In this document: in pieces, positions 1 to 8,831 of the stretch | Position numbering within the stretch: position 1 is the stretch's first letter | Layout: each line of letters begins with the position of its first letter | Source of the DNA: Weissella kandleri | GTDB lineage: Bacteria; Bacillota; Bacilli; Lactobacillales; Lactobacillaceae | NCBI RefSeq assembly: GCF_001438705.1 | Contig: NZ_JQBP01000001.1 | Location: 263,197 to 327,196 of the forward strand | Direction of reading: 5' to 3' | DNA length: 64,000 nucleotides | Notes under the pieces: model-generated | Told to the model about the DNA's origin: nothing | Seen by the model: only the letters and a program-made list of their open reading frames with translations | Database searches by the model: none | Program-made: the position numbers and the translations under genes

Positions 1-3000
1 GTGTCAGCGGCCAAAGGCTTAGGTTATCAAGCCATTGGACTAGCTGATCAGACTGTCTTGTATGGTATGGCCGAGTTATTTCAAAGCGCCCAACAGTTGG
101 ACTTAAAGCCAATTTTAGGCTTAACAGCTCCCACAGCGGGAATTTTGAATCAGGCTTCTCAGTTTGATATGCAACTATATCCAGAAAATAACACTGGGTA
201 TCAACACCTTTTAAAGCTTTCAAGTTTACTGGCAACTGGACAGGCCAATTTAAATTTAAAAGTTTTGCAACAGCAGGACTTGCTTGATGGCTTGATGTTA
301 GTGCTCCCACCGCGTAGTGAGTTGAGTCTGATCCTTCAAAATAATGCTGACTTGCAGTCTGGCTTGCAGTATTTACAACTTTTATTAGATATCATCCCCG
401 CACAGCAAGTATGGTTAGGGATTGATTTGCAAATGTCTGAGGCCTTATTGACGCAATATCAGCAATTGGCTCAAACGTATCATTTATCATTATTAGCATT
501 TGATGAAATTAGTTATTTAAAACCGCAAGATTATTTTTTGCAAAGAGTATTAGGGCATATTAAAGCTGGTACACCATTAACTAATTTAGGAAGTGTGCAA
601 AGTGAGGGGGGAGCTAATTATTTACGCACACCAAATTTGTGGGAAACAGCGTATGATGAGCGCGGTGTTTTAAATGCTGCCCAAGCGACGGATGCTTTTG
701 CTGCTCGTATTGATGTGCAAGTTCCTAAGCGGGTAGTGGATTTACCCGATATTACCCCCGCAAATTTTGCGTCGTCGGCTGAATATTTGGAAAATTTAGC
801 CACGCAGGGGTTACAAAATCGTTTGGCGAGTCAAAATTTAGATCAACCAGTCTATCAGCAACGTTTAGCGTATGAATTGCAGGTCATTAATGATCTTGGT
901 TTTGATCAATATTTCTTGATTGTGTGGGATGTTATTAATTTTGCTCATGCTCAGCATATTTTAACCGGGCCGGGTCGGGGTTCGGCCGCGGGTTCATTAG
1001 TAGCTTATAGCTTAATGATTACTGATGTCGACCCAATTGCAGAAGATTTATTGTTTGAGCGTTTTTTAAATCCAGAACGAGCTCAAATGCCCGATATTGA
1101 TATTGATATTCCAGATAATCAGCGGGAAACCATTTTAAATTATTTGCATGAAAAATACGGTCATAATCAAATGGCTCAAATCATTACTTTTTCAACGTTG
1201 GGGATGAAACAAAGTCTGCGCGACGTGGCCAGAGTTTTTGGCTTGCAACCAATTGCCATTGATACTTTAGCTAAAGCATTGCCTCGTGATACCCAAAATT
1301 TAGAAATGGCTTTTCAGAGCAATCAACGGTTTCAAAATGCAGTCTTAGATTTGCCGGTTGATGGTAAATTATTATTACATACGGCGCAGGCGTTGGCGGG
1401 CTTGCCGCGGAACCAGTCGTTGCATGCGGCCGGCGTTGTGCTAGCCGCGCAACCGCTAGTTGAGCTGGTGCCGATGCAACTCGGTGATGATGGTCGGTTA
1501 GTGACGCAGCTGACGAAAAATCCGGTTGAAACCTTTGGCTTGTTAAAGATAGATTTTTTAGCGTTGTCGAATTTAAATTTATTGACGATAGCGTTAAACG
1601 AAATTCAAAAGCATGAAAGTTTTGTCTTAGCTGATATTGATGTAAATGATGTACAAACTTTGAAATTATTTCAAGCTGGTCAAACGAATGGAGTGTTTCA
1701 ATTTGAGTCGGGTGGCATGAAAAATTTATTGGTCCAGTTACAACCGGATCGTTTTGAAGACCTAGTTGCCGCCAACGCGTTGTATCGTCCGGGACCTATG
1801 GAGAACATCCCGACCTTCATCGCTCGCAAACATGGTCAAGAAAACATCCCGGTGGTTGATCCAAAAATTGATTTAATCTTAGCGCCAACTTATGGTGTCA
1901 TTGTTTATCAAGAACAAGTCATGCGCGTAGCAGAACAATATGCTGGATTTAGTTTAGCCGAAGCGGATTTATTGCGCCGAGCGATTTCAAAAAAAAAGCA
2001 ACAGCAGATGGCAGAATTAAAAACAATCTTTATAGAACGTGCCCAAGCCCAAGGTCATGCTTTGAGTGAGGCACAGGCTGTCTATCAGTATATTGAAAAG
2101 TTTGGAGCGTATGGATTTAATCGTTCGCATGCGGTAGCGTATTCAAAGTTAGCCATGCAGTTAGCTTATATTAAAGTCCATTATCCACTAGCCTTTTACA
2201 AGGGAGTTTTGAATTTAGAATTAGGTAATCAAACTAAAGTGCGGGGTTACGTCGAAGAATTAAGAGCCCAGCGGTTGCAACTTTTAGGTCCTAATATTAA
2301 CCAAAGCTTTGCAGGATATTCAATCTATCAGCAGCAATTACAAATGGGGTTAGCTAGTATTTCAGGGTTACAACGTGATTTACGACAAGCGATTTTAGAA
2401 GAACGGCGAGCCAATGGAATATTTGCCGACTTGGGTGATTTTATCTGGCGGTTAGGGGCTCAATATAAAAAGGCCGAGATTTATGAACCTTTGATTGAAG
2501 CCGGCGCTTTGGATGAGCTCAATTCAAATCGGCGCGTGGTAATGCAAAGTTTGCCGAAATATCTAGAATCACGTCAGTTAGCTGGACAATCTCATCATTT
2601 ATATGAAGTTTATCAACCGCTCATTCGGACTAGTGAAGATTATCCCGCTAACGAACGTTTGGCCCATGAATATCAACGTTTGGGGATTTATTTGAGCGGT
2701 CATCCTATTGAGGCGGCCATGCAACAGGTATCAAAGGATCAGTATCAGACGATTCAAGAAGCGATTGATCGGGGTAGTGGTTTGGTACGCCTCTTAGTCA
2801 TGATTGAAAATATCAAGCAAATTCGTACGAAAAAAGGCGAACAAATGGCCTTTTTAGACGTTATGGATCTGACAGGGCAAATTTCGTTGACGCTTTTCCC
2901 TAAACAATACCAGCAATATCAAAACGATTTAAAAACACAAGGTTTCGTATTAGTTAATGGTAAGTTGGAAGCCCCTAATGAACGTAGTCGTCACTGGCAA

Positions 3001-3297
3001 GTGACAGTGAATCAATTGCAGCCAATTCAAGCGACAGCTAGTCAGCCTTTGCCACCGGCAACAGGGACTTGGTTTGTTCAGCTTGCTAATTGGCCTTTAG
3101 CTGTGGAGCATCAAGCGGCGTGGCAGCAATTATTACAACCGTACCGGGGTCAAAATCCGGTCGTGATTGTAAGTGAGGACCGCAAATATAAGTGGAAATT
3201 ACCGCTCACGGAAGCCTTAAAGGATGATCCGGCGATTGGTGAAATCTTACGCACGCAATTGCAGGCGTTGCAAGTTAAGTTTGTCGTGGGAAGATAG
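1..3297 (+). CDS. dnaE: DNA polymerase III subunit alpha DnaE (5' end outside window)
   Basis: Replicative C-family DNA polymerase. In low-GC Gram-positives DnaE works beside PolC, extending primers. 1098 residues are visible. The protein opens inside the PHP domain (GYQAIGLADQ), so roughly 25-30 N-terminal residues lie before the window, and the GTG at base 1 is an ordinary internal valine. Visible landmarks are a GPGRGSAAGS loop at about residues 323-332, the acidic PDIDIDIP motif at 364-371 with catalytic aspartates, a third acidic motif LLKIDFLAL around D518, a YRPGPMENIP finger segment near 596-605, and a C-terminal OB fold from about 928 (VRLLVMIENIKQIRTKKGEQ). No inserted exonuclease domain is seen, as expected for DnaE rather than PolC. 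It ends about 160 bp before rel, without a clear terminator. Confidence 0.95.
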   Translation: MSAAKGLGYQAIGLADQTVLYGMAELFQSAQQLDLKPILGLTAPTAGILNQASQFDMQLYPENNTGYQHLLKLSSLLATGQANLNLKVLQQQDLLDGLMLVLPPRSELSLILQNNADLQSGLQYLQLLLDIIPAQQVWLGIDLQMSEALLTQYQQLAQTYHLSLLAFDEISYLKPQDYFLQRVLGHIKAGTPLTNLGSVQSEGGANYLRTPNLWETAYDERGVLNAAQATDAFAARIDVQVPKRVVDLPDITPANFASSAEYLENLATQGLQNRLASQNLDQPVYQQRLAYELQVINDLGFDQYFLIVWDVINFAHAQHILTGPGRGSAAGSLVAYSLMITDVDPIAEDLLFERFLNPERAQMPDIDIDIPDNQRETILNYLHEKYGHNQMAQIITFSTLGMKQSLRDVARVFGLQPIAIDTLAKALPRDTQNLEMAFQSNQRFQNAVLDLPVDGKLLLHTAQALAGLPRNQSLHAAGVVLAAQPLVELVPMQLGDDGRLVTQLTKNPVETFGLLKIDFLALSNLNLLTIALNEIQKHESFVLADIDVNDVQTLKLFQAGQTNGVFQFESGGMKNLLVQLQPDRFEDLVAANALYRPGPMENIPTFIARKHGQENIPVVDPKIDLILAPTYGVIVYQEQVMRVAEQYAGFSLAEADLLRRAISKKKQQQMAELKTIFIERAQAQGHALSEAQAVYQYIEKFGAYGFNRSHAVAYSKLAMQLAYIKVHYPLAFYKGVLNLELGNQTKVRGYVEELRAQRLQLLGPNINQSFAGYSIYQQQLQMGLASISGLQRDLRQAILEERRANGIFADLGDFIWRLGAQYKKAEIYEPLIEAGALDELNSNRRVVMQSLPKYLESRQLAGQSHHLYEVYQPLIRTSEDYPANERLAHEYQRLGIYLSGHPIEAAMQQVSKDQYQTIQEAIDRGSGLVRLLVMIENIKQIRTKKGEQMAFLDVMDLTGQISLTLFPKQYQQYQNDLKTQGFVLVNGKLEAPNERSRHWQVTVNQLQPIQATASQPLPPATGTWFVQLANWPLAVEHQAAWQQLLQPYRGQNPVVIVSEDRKYKWKLPLTEALKDDPAIGEILRTQLQALQVKFVVGR

Positions 3298-3365
3298 GTG
3301 CTTATAATTTTTTAAAATTAGAACTTTGTTAGGAAGTATGATGATATAGGAATTTTCGATGAGCG

Positions 3366-3374
3366 TGCTATAAT
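3366..3374 (+). promoter_or_regulatory. Extended -10 promoter for rel
   Basis: TGCTATAAT is a perfect -10 hexamer (3369-3374) with the extended TGn element. No good -35 box is seen 17 bp upstream. It lies about 80 bp before the rel start and would drive rel-dtd. Confidence 0.55.
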
Positions 3375-3456
3375 GTAAGTTAAATTATAGGTAATTAAGG
3401 GCGATTAGGTCGCTTTTGGCGTAAAGCGATAAATCGAGAAATTAGGAAAAAACTAC

Positions 3457-5691
3457 ATGACAGAAGCAAAAGTTTATTCACAAGCAGAAGTACATGATAT
3501 GTACGCGAGTTATTTAAATGCTGAACATGTTGCGGCAGTAGACCGAGCATACGCGTTTGCTGAAAAATTACATCAAGATCAAAAACGAAAATCAGGTGAA
3601 CCGTATATCATCCATCCGATTCAGGTGGCAGGGATTTTAGCCGATTTAAAAATGGATCCCGATACAATCATTGCGGGTTATTTACATGATGTTGTCGAAG
3701 ATACCCCGGCTGAGTTGGGTGATGTGGAAGTTGCTTTTGGGACCGATGTAGCCCACATCGTGGATGGGGTTTCAAAGATTTCAAAAATTGAGTATAAATC
3801 AGATTCTGAACGTTTAGCGGAAAACCATCGCAAATTATTGTTAGCTATGTCGCATGATATTCGGGTTATTTTTGTTAAATTAGCAGATCGGTTGCATAAC
3901 ATCCGCACGTTAGGGGCTTTGAATCCGGAAAAGCAAAAACGGATCGCTGGAGAAACGTTGGAGATTTATGCGCCTCTAGCAGATCGGTTGGGAATCATGA
4001 CGATCAAGTGGGAACTAGAAGATACGTCGCTACGCTACTTGGATTATGATGCCTACCATGCGATTGCGCAGGCTATGCAATTACGGCGTGATGAGCGGAT
4101 TGAAATTGTTGATCAAGCTGTGCAAGAGATTAAGACTGCCATCACGGATTTGCATTTAGAAAATGTGCAAGTTTATGGTCGTCCAAAGCATATTTATTCG
4201 ATTTATCGGAAAATGCAAAAGAAGCATAAAGACTTTGAAGAAATTTATGATCTCTTAGCCATTCGAGTCATTGTGAATTCCATCGGGGACTGTTACGCTG
4301 TTTTGGGGTCGATTCATTCCCATTGGACACCAATGCCTGGGCGTTTTAAGGATTATATTGCTTTGCCTAAGGCCAATGGCTATCAATCGTTACACACATC
4401 AGTCATTGGGCCAGAGGGACGACCTTTGGAAGTTCAAATCAGGACGCATGAAATGCATGAGGTGGCCGAATTTGGGGTAGCAGCGCACTGGGCTTATAAA
4501 GAAGGCAAATTCGATGGGGTGGATGTGCAAACATCTGACCAGCGTCAATTGAATATGATTCAAAATATTTTGGAATTACAAAATGAATCGAAAGATTCCG
4601 ATGATTTTATGAAAACCGTTAAAAGTGACCTGTTCACTGATCGGGTTTATGCCTTTACTCCACGCGGGGATGTGGTGGAATTGACACAAGAATCTGGTCC
4701 TTTGGATATGGCCTATTCGATTCATACGAATGTCGGAAATCATACCACTGGGGCGAAAGTGAACGGTAAGTTAGTGCCTTTGGATTATGAAATCAAGACT
4801 GGAGATATTGTCGAGATTATCACTAGTCAAAATGCTCAACCAAATCGTGATTGGTTAAAGCTAGTCAAGACCCGCCGAGCCCGAAATAAAATTCGTCAGT
4901 ACTTCCGAAAGCAAGATTATTCTGAAAATGTGGTGGCCGGGCGTCAAGAATTAAGTAATTATTTGATCAGTCAAGGTTATCGTTTGGAAGCCTTGATGGA
5001 GCCCAGCAATCTACAAAAGGCCGTGGATAATTTACATTATCGATCAGCAGATGATTTGCTCGCCGCCATTGGTTACGGTGAGCAATCAGTTCAAGGGGTA
5101 GCAAATAAGTTGACCGCTGATTTGAGAATGCGCTTAGAAGAGCAGCGGCTAAATGCGGAAGAAGCGCAAGTCTTTGAGCAACATGCCACCGTTGAGACAA
5201 ATCCCGAAGAACGTCATTTGAAAGAAAATCAACGTGCTGACGCCATCATGATTCAAGGAATTGATTCCATGTTAGTTCGTTTAGGTCGTTGTTGTACGCC
5301 CGTTCCAGGGGATGAAATTGTGGGTTATATTACCAAAGGAAGGGGCGTTTCGGTACATCGTCTTGGGTGTCCAAATTTAGCCAGTGATACTGAATTAGGG
5401 CAACGCTTAGTCGACGTAGCGTGGGGACCTAATACTGAAAATAGTAAAAAAGAGTATCGAGCTGATTTAATTATCGGTGGAGAAAGCCGTCCACGGCTAT
5501 TAAATGACATTATTCGAATGGTTGGGAATCATGCCCGAACTATGAATTCAATTAATGGTCGAGTTGATGGGAATAATCAAGCTGTGATTTCAATGACCGT
5601 CGAAGTGCGCAATTTGACACAATTAGAGCGTGTGATGGATGCAATTAAGAACGTTAAAGATGTACATTCTGTCAAACGAGCTTACAATTAA
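3457..5691 (+). CDS. rel: Bifunctional (p)ppGpp synthetase/hydrolase Rel
   Basis: Makes and degrades the stringent-response alarmones (p)ppGpp. At 744 residues it has the full long-RSH layout. The HD hydrolase domain has H53, H77-D78 and E81-D82 (YLHDVVEDT), intact for hydrolysis. The synthetase domain includes YGRPKHIYSIYRKM at about 240-253 and the RFKDYIA and KANGYQSLHT segments. The RxKD form is that of bifunctional Rel rather than monofunctional RelA. A TGS domain follows (DRVYAFTPRGDVVEL), then a conserved-cysteine region (RCCTPVPGD, C612-C613) and a C-terminal ACT domain. It sits 12 bp before dtd, a pairing seen widely in Firmicutes. Confidence 0.97.
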   Translation: MTEAKVYSQAEVHDMYASYLNAEHVAAVDRAYAFAEKLHQDQKRKSGEPYIIHPIQVAGILADLKMDPDTIIAGYLHDVVEDTPAELGDVEVAFGTDVAHIVDGVSKISKIEYKSDSERLAENHRKLLLAMSHDIRVIFVKLADRLHNIRTLGALNPEKQKRIAGETLEIYAPLADRLGIMTIKWELEDTSLRYLDYDAYHAIAQAMQLRRDERIEIVDQAVQEIKTAITDLHLENVQVYGRPKHIYSIYRKMQKKHKDFEEIYDLLAIRVIVNSIGDCYAVLGSIHSHWTPMPGRFKDYIALPKANGYQSLHTSVIGPEGRPLEVQIRTHEMHEVAEFGVAAHWAYKEGKFDGVDVQTSDQRQLNMIQNILELQNESKDSDDFMKTVKSDLFTDRVYAFTPRGDVVELTQESGPLDMAYSIHTNVGNHTTGAKVNGKLVPLDYEIKTGDIVEIITSQNAQPNRDWLKLVKTRRARNKIRQYFRKQDYSENVVAGRQELSNYLISQGYRLEALMEPSNLQKAVDNLHYRSADDLLAAIGYGEQSVQGVANKLTADLRMRLEEQRLNAEEAQVFEQHATVETNPEERHLKENQRADAIMIQGIDSMLVRLGRCCTPVPGDEIVGYITKGRGVSVHRLGCPNLASDTELGQRLVDVAWGPNTENSKKEYRADLIIGGESRPRLLNDIIRMVGNHARTMNSINGRVDGNNQAVISMTVEVRNLTQLERVMDAIKNVKDVHSVKRAYN

Positions 5692-5703
5692 AGGGGAAGT
5701 GGA

Positions 5704-6150
5704 TTGAAAGTTGTATTGCAGCGGGTTTTAAAAGCGCAAGTTACTAGCCAAGCAGAAATTTTAGGGACGATTCAGCAAGGTTTAGTTCTTTTCGTGGGGG
5801 TCGGTAGTAATGATACCGTCGAAGATGTAAATTATTTGGTCCGAAAAATTTTAAATTTAAGAATTTTTGAAGATGAAGTTGGTAAGATGAACCTTAACAT
5901 TCAGCAGGTGGCTGGCTCGATTTTATCTATTTCGCAATTTACGCTTTACGCGGATATTAAGAAAGGGAATCGACCGAACTTCATGCAAGCTGCAGAACCG
6001 AAAATGGCAAATGAATTGTATGAAAAATTTAATCAAGGCTTGCGGATGGGAAAAATCACCGTTGCAACCGGGCGTTTTGGTACTGATATGCAAGTGGATT
6101 TTGTCAATGATGGACCAGTCACTATTCTTCTAGACAGTCAAAATCGTTAA
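5704..6150 (+). CDS. dtd: D-aminoacyl-tRNA deacylase Dtd
   Basis: Hydrolyses D-amino acids mischarged onto tRNA. The 148-residue length is typical. The hallmark motifs SQFTLYAD (about residues 79-86) and NDGPVTILLDS (C-terminus) are both present and build the cross-subunit active site of the dimer. It starts at TTG (5704) giving MKVVLQRV, the usual family N-terminus, with an AGGGGAAG ribosome binding site just upstream. It is the last gene of the rel-dtd unit. Confidence 0.95.
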   Translation: MKVVLQRVLKAQVTSQAEILGTIQQGLVLFVGVGSNDTVEDVNYLVRKILNLRIFEDEVGKMNLNIQQVAGSILSISQFTLYADIKKGNRPNFMQAAEPKMANELYEKFNQGLRMGKITVATGRFGTDMQVDFVNDGPVTILLDSQNR

Positions 6151-6198
6151 GTATATACAATGAAATGTAAAAGATTTGTGAAAATCGTTAAAAAATCT

Positions 6199-6228
6199 TT
6201 GACTATATGATAAATAGCATGATATGTT
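6199..6228 (+). promoter_or_regulatory. Promoter of the RelB/DinJ-like gene
   Basis: -35 TTGACT (6199-6204), 18-bp spacer, -10 TATGTT (6223-6228) with an extended TGa just before it. The gene therefore seems to have its own promoter as well as its own terminator downstream. Confidence 0.55.
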
Positions 6229-6273
6229 AATAACACGATTAATAAGGTGAATCGAATTGAGAGGGGAAAATCA

Positions 6274-6450
6274 ATGTCAGAGAAATTAATCCAATTACGT
6301 GTAGAGGAAAATGTGAAAGATACAGCCGATGAAATTTTTAAGGCGCAAGGTTTAACAACCCAAACGGCCATTAAGATTTTTTTGACGCAGGTTGCTAACA
6401 CTGGTGACTCACCATTTTCTAATTTGTTTAAGTCAAATAAAGAACAGTAA
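6274..6450 (+). CDS. RelB/DinJ-family antitoxin-like protein, no toxin partner
   Basis: Small 58-residue protein. The pattern of a beta strand (KLIQLRVEEN) followed by LTTQTAIKIFLTQVANTG is the ribbon-helix-helix of RelB/DinJ antitoxins, which bind DNA as dimers and normally neutralise a RelE/YafQ/YoeB RNase. An upstream TTG at 6247 is possible, but ATG 6274 has GAGGGG at the right distance. No toxin gene is adjacent: a terminator follows at once, and the next gene is cvfB. It may be an orphan regulator or a relic. Family assignment is fairly sure, function is not. Confidence 0.8.
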   Translation: MSEKLIQLRVEENVKDTADEIFKAQGLTTQTAIKIFLTQVANTGDSPFSNLFKSNKEQ

Positions 6451-6473
6451 TATTTTAGTTATGAATAATTTAT

Positions 6474-6526
6474 GTCGCTAGACGGTTACAAAATTTTGAT
6501 TTTGTAGCAGTGTGGCGATTTTTTGT
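6474..6526 (+). terminator. Rho-independent terminator after the RelB/DinJ-like gene
   Basis: Outer stem GTCGCTAGAC (6474-6483) pairs with GTGTGGCGAT (6510-6519) with one mismatch and G-U pairs. An inner stem ACAAAAT/ATTTTGT stacks inside it. A T-run follows. Confidence 0.7.
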
Positions 6527-6675
6527 TAGGCATAGCAATTCAAGAAGTGGTTTGTTATAGTAGACACAGGGTATGTCAATGGTTGAGCCGGTTGTAAATT
6601 TTTGTTAGATTTTAAAGTGATCTGGGTACTGACATATAAATAATTAATTAAAACGAGATATTGAGAGAATATAAA

Positions 6676-7557
6676 ATGAGTAAAATTATTGGAGAAGTGG
6701 TTACAGCACAAGTAACTGATGAAAATGAGCAGGCGTTTTTCGCCCAGATTGATGGACAAACTTACCAAATTGATAAGAGCGAATTGTTAAAGCCGTTAAA
6801 AATTGGTGGAATGGTGACAGGCTTTGCCTATGAAAATAAGGACGGCCAATTACAAATTACTAAGCAAGAGCTTGAAGTGACTAAAGGACATTATGCATTT
6901 GGAACAGTTACGGATGCACGGCGTGATTTAGGAGTCTTTGTGGATGTGGGCTTGCCAAATAAAGATTTAGTAGTTTCATTAGATGAACTCCCTACAATCC
7001 ATGAGTTATGGCCGCAACGTGGTGACCGGTTGTTGATTACGTTAAGGGTTGATACTAAGCAACGGCTATGGGGTGAATTAGCGCCAGTTGAAGTGTTTAA
7101 TGCAATTCGGATTCCTGCTAAGCCTACGATGAAAGGTCAAAAAAATGTCTTGGGGACGGTTTATCGTTTAAAAATGGTAGGTACATTAGTGTTGACGGAT
7201 GATTTCCATGTTGGTTTTATCCATCCCAGTGAGCGTTATCAAGAGCCACGTTTAGGCCAACGGGTTGAGGCGCGTGTAATTGGGGTGCGTGATGATGGAA
7301 TCTTAAATCTTTCGCTAAAGCCATTAGCTTATAAAGCAATCAGTGGTGATGCTAAGCTGATTTTAACTTTGTTACAACGGACGCCAACCCATCAATTACC
7401 ATATAATGATCATTCTGACCCGGCGGAAATTAAGCAGTATTTTGGGATGTCAAAAGGACAATTTAAGCGAGCGTTGGGCCATTTATATAAAGAACGGCTA
7501 ATCACGCAAAATGATCAAGGAATTGAATTAGTACTATCAGAAGAATCTTCAGATTAA
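6676..7557 (+). CDS. cvfB: CvfB/YitL-type S1-like RNA-binding protein
   Basis: Predicted RNA-binding protein of the CvfB family (conserved virulence factor B in staphylococci, YitL in Bacillus). About 293 residues, usual for the family. Successive OB/S1-like domains are seen: GEVVTAQVTDENEQAFFAQI near the start, HYAFGTVTDARRDLGVFVDV near residues 73-92, and a third around FHVGFIHPSERY. It ends in a winged-helix-like tail (YFGMSKGQFKRALGHLYKE). ATG 6676 was chosen over TTG 6661 because GAGAG lies 8 nt before it. It begins a gene order (cvfB, ribT, rluB) shared with other lactic acid bacteria, but without xerD next to it. Confidence 0.88.
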   Translation: MSKIIGEVVTAQVTDENEQAFFAQIDGQTYQIDKSELLKPLKIGGMVTGFAYENKDGQLQITKQELEVTKGHYAFGTVTDARRDLGVFVDVGLPNKDLVVSLDELPTIHELWPQRGDRLLITLRVDTKQRLWGELAPVEVFNAIRIPAKPTMKGQKNVLGTVYRLKMVGTLVLTDDFHVGFIHPSERYQEPRLGQRVEARVIGVRDDGILNLSLKPLAYKAISGDAKLILTLLQRTPTHQLPYNDHSDPAEIKQYFGMSKGQFKRALGHLYKERLITQNDQGIELVLSEESSD

Positions 7558-7588
7558 GTTTGTTAAGCACATTAAAGGAGATGATTAG

Positions 7589-7969
7589 ATGTTAGTGGCG
7601 GTGACTGAAAATCAACCTAAAATTGCGATGGGCTTGATGTCTTATATTGATGATTTTGCAACATATGCAGATGTGCAAAGAGAAATCCAATGGTATCACG
7701 CAAACCAGCATCGGCAATTACTATTATGGAAAGATCCCATGACACGGCATATGACAGCCGTGATTGGAATAGAAGAGATGGGTCAATGCGTTTTAGTGCG
7801 CTTAATTGCGTTTGGCTCGGAAATTGTACCATATGAACAGCAATTGGTAGGTGGAGAAATTTACGGGGCTCTGCAAAATTATTATCCCAAAGCATTTATT
7901 ATGGGAACCATTCGGACTCAAGACATCTTGCGAGATTGGGAAACTTATCAAATCAAAAATTTAAATTAA
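7589..7969 (+). CDS. ribT: RibT-like GNAT-fold protein
   Basis: 126 residues. The N-terminal pattern KIAMGLMSYI, then HRQLLLWKD and AVIGIEE, matches the RibT protein of Bacillus riboflavin operons, an acetyltransferase-like protein of uncertain substrate. In lactobacilli the same gene lies between xerD and scpA. No riboflavin genes are near, so the name is by similarity only. The acetyl-CoA loop Q/RxxGxG/A of active GNATs is not evident (the equivalent stretch reads GSEIVPYEQQ), so catalysis is doubtful. AAAGGAG precedes the ATG. It is followed after 34 bp by rluB. Confidence 0.7.
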   Translation: MLVAVTENQPKIAMGLMSYIDDFATYADVQREIQWYHANQHRQLLLWKDPMTRHMTAVIGIEEMGQCVLVRLIAFGSEIVPYEQQLVGGEIYGALQNYYPKAFIMGTIRTQDILRDWETYQIKNLN

Positions 7970-8003
7970 AATAATACTTTGAGCAAAAAGAAAAGAGAAA
8001 TTT

Positions 8004-8750
8004 ATGGCAGAACGACTACAAAAAATTATGGCGCAAGCAGGAGTGGCATCACGGCGGGCTTCTGAGAAATTAATTGAAGCAGGTCGTGTGAAAGTAAACG
8101 GTGTTGTCGTCACGACTCTAGGTACCAAAGTAGAACCACATGATCATATTGAAGTTGACGGAAGTCCGCTAGAAGGCTCACAAAAGCACGTCTATTATTT
8201 GTTAAATAAGCCAAGAGGTGTTGTGACGACTGCTTCAGATGATAAAAACCGTGCAACTGTTTTAGATGTATTATCTGATGTGACCGAGCGCGTTTATCCC
8301 GTGGGTCGCCTAGATTATGATACGACAGGGGCTTTATTATTGACCAATGATGGGGAATTAGCGAATCAGTTAATGCATCCACGGTATCGGATTGATAAAG
8401 TGTACGTGGCTAAGGTCAAGGGCATTCCGACCAATGATGAATTAAAAACATTACGTCAGGGTGTGGTCATTGATGGTCAAAAAACAGCTGAAGCGCGGGC
8501 CGAAATTTTGCGAACAGATACACGGAAAAATACGGCCACTTTGGAATTGACCATTCACGAAGGCCGTAACCACCAAGTTAAAAATATGCTTAAAAAGGTC
8601 GGACATCCAGTTTTGAAATTGCACCGAGAGCGTTACGGGATGCTCGAAGTACATGATTTGGTGTCTGGGGAATATCGTGCTTTAACGCATAATGAAGTTC
8701 AACAATTGAAGCGTGGAAAACAGGTTCGGAAGAGCTCAGGTCGGTTATAA
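8004..8750 (+). CDS. rluB: Ribosomal large subunit pseudouridine synthase RluB family
   Basis: Isomerises a uridine of 23S rRNA to pseudouridine. Residues 1-60 are an S4 RNA-binding domain (RLQKIMAQAGVASRRASEKL). The catalytic domain holds VGRLDYDTTGALLLTNDG with catalytic Asp104. The C-terminus has the HEGRNHQVKNMLKKVGHPV motif of the RsuA/RluB group. 248 residues is normal. RluB is chosen over RluE/RluF/RsuA because of the S4 domain and gene neighbourhood. The chromosome-segregation genes scpA and scpB, which usually sit directly upstream, are absent. Confidence 0.93.
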   Translation: MAERLQKIMAQAGVASRRASEKLIEAGRVKVNGVVVTTLGTKVEPHDHIEVDGSPLEGSQKHVYYLLNKPRGVVTTASDDKNRATVLDVLSDVTERVYPVGRLDYDTTGALLLTNDGELANQLMHPRYRIDKVYVAKVKGIPTNDELKTLRQGVVIDGQKTAEARAEILRTDTRKNTATLELTIHEGRNHQVKNMLKKVGHPVLKLHRERYGMLEVHDLVSGEYRALTHNEVQQLKRGKQVRKSSGRL

Positions 8751-8831
8751 TAAATAAAAGCGTGTTGTGATTGTATTTAATTAATATAAGTTTGATAATA
8801 AGAGTTAGTTTTGTTTAAAAGGAGACCGGGT

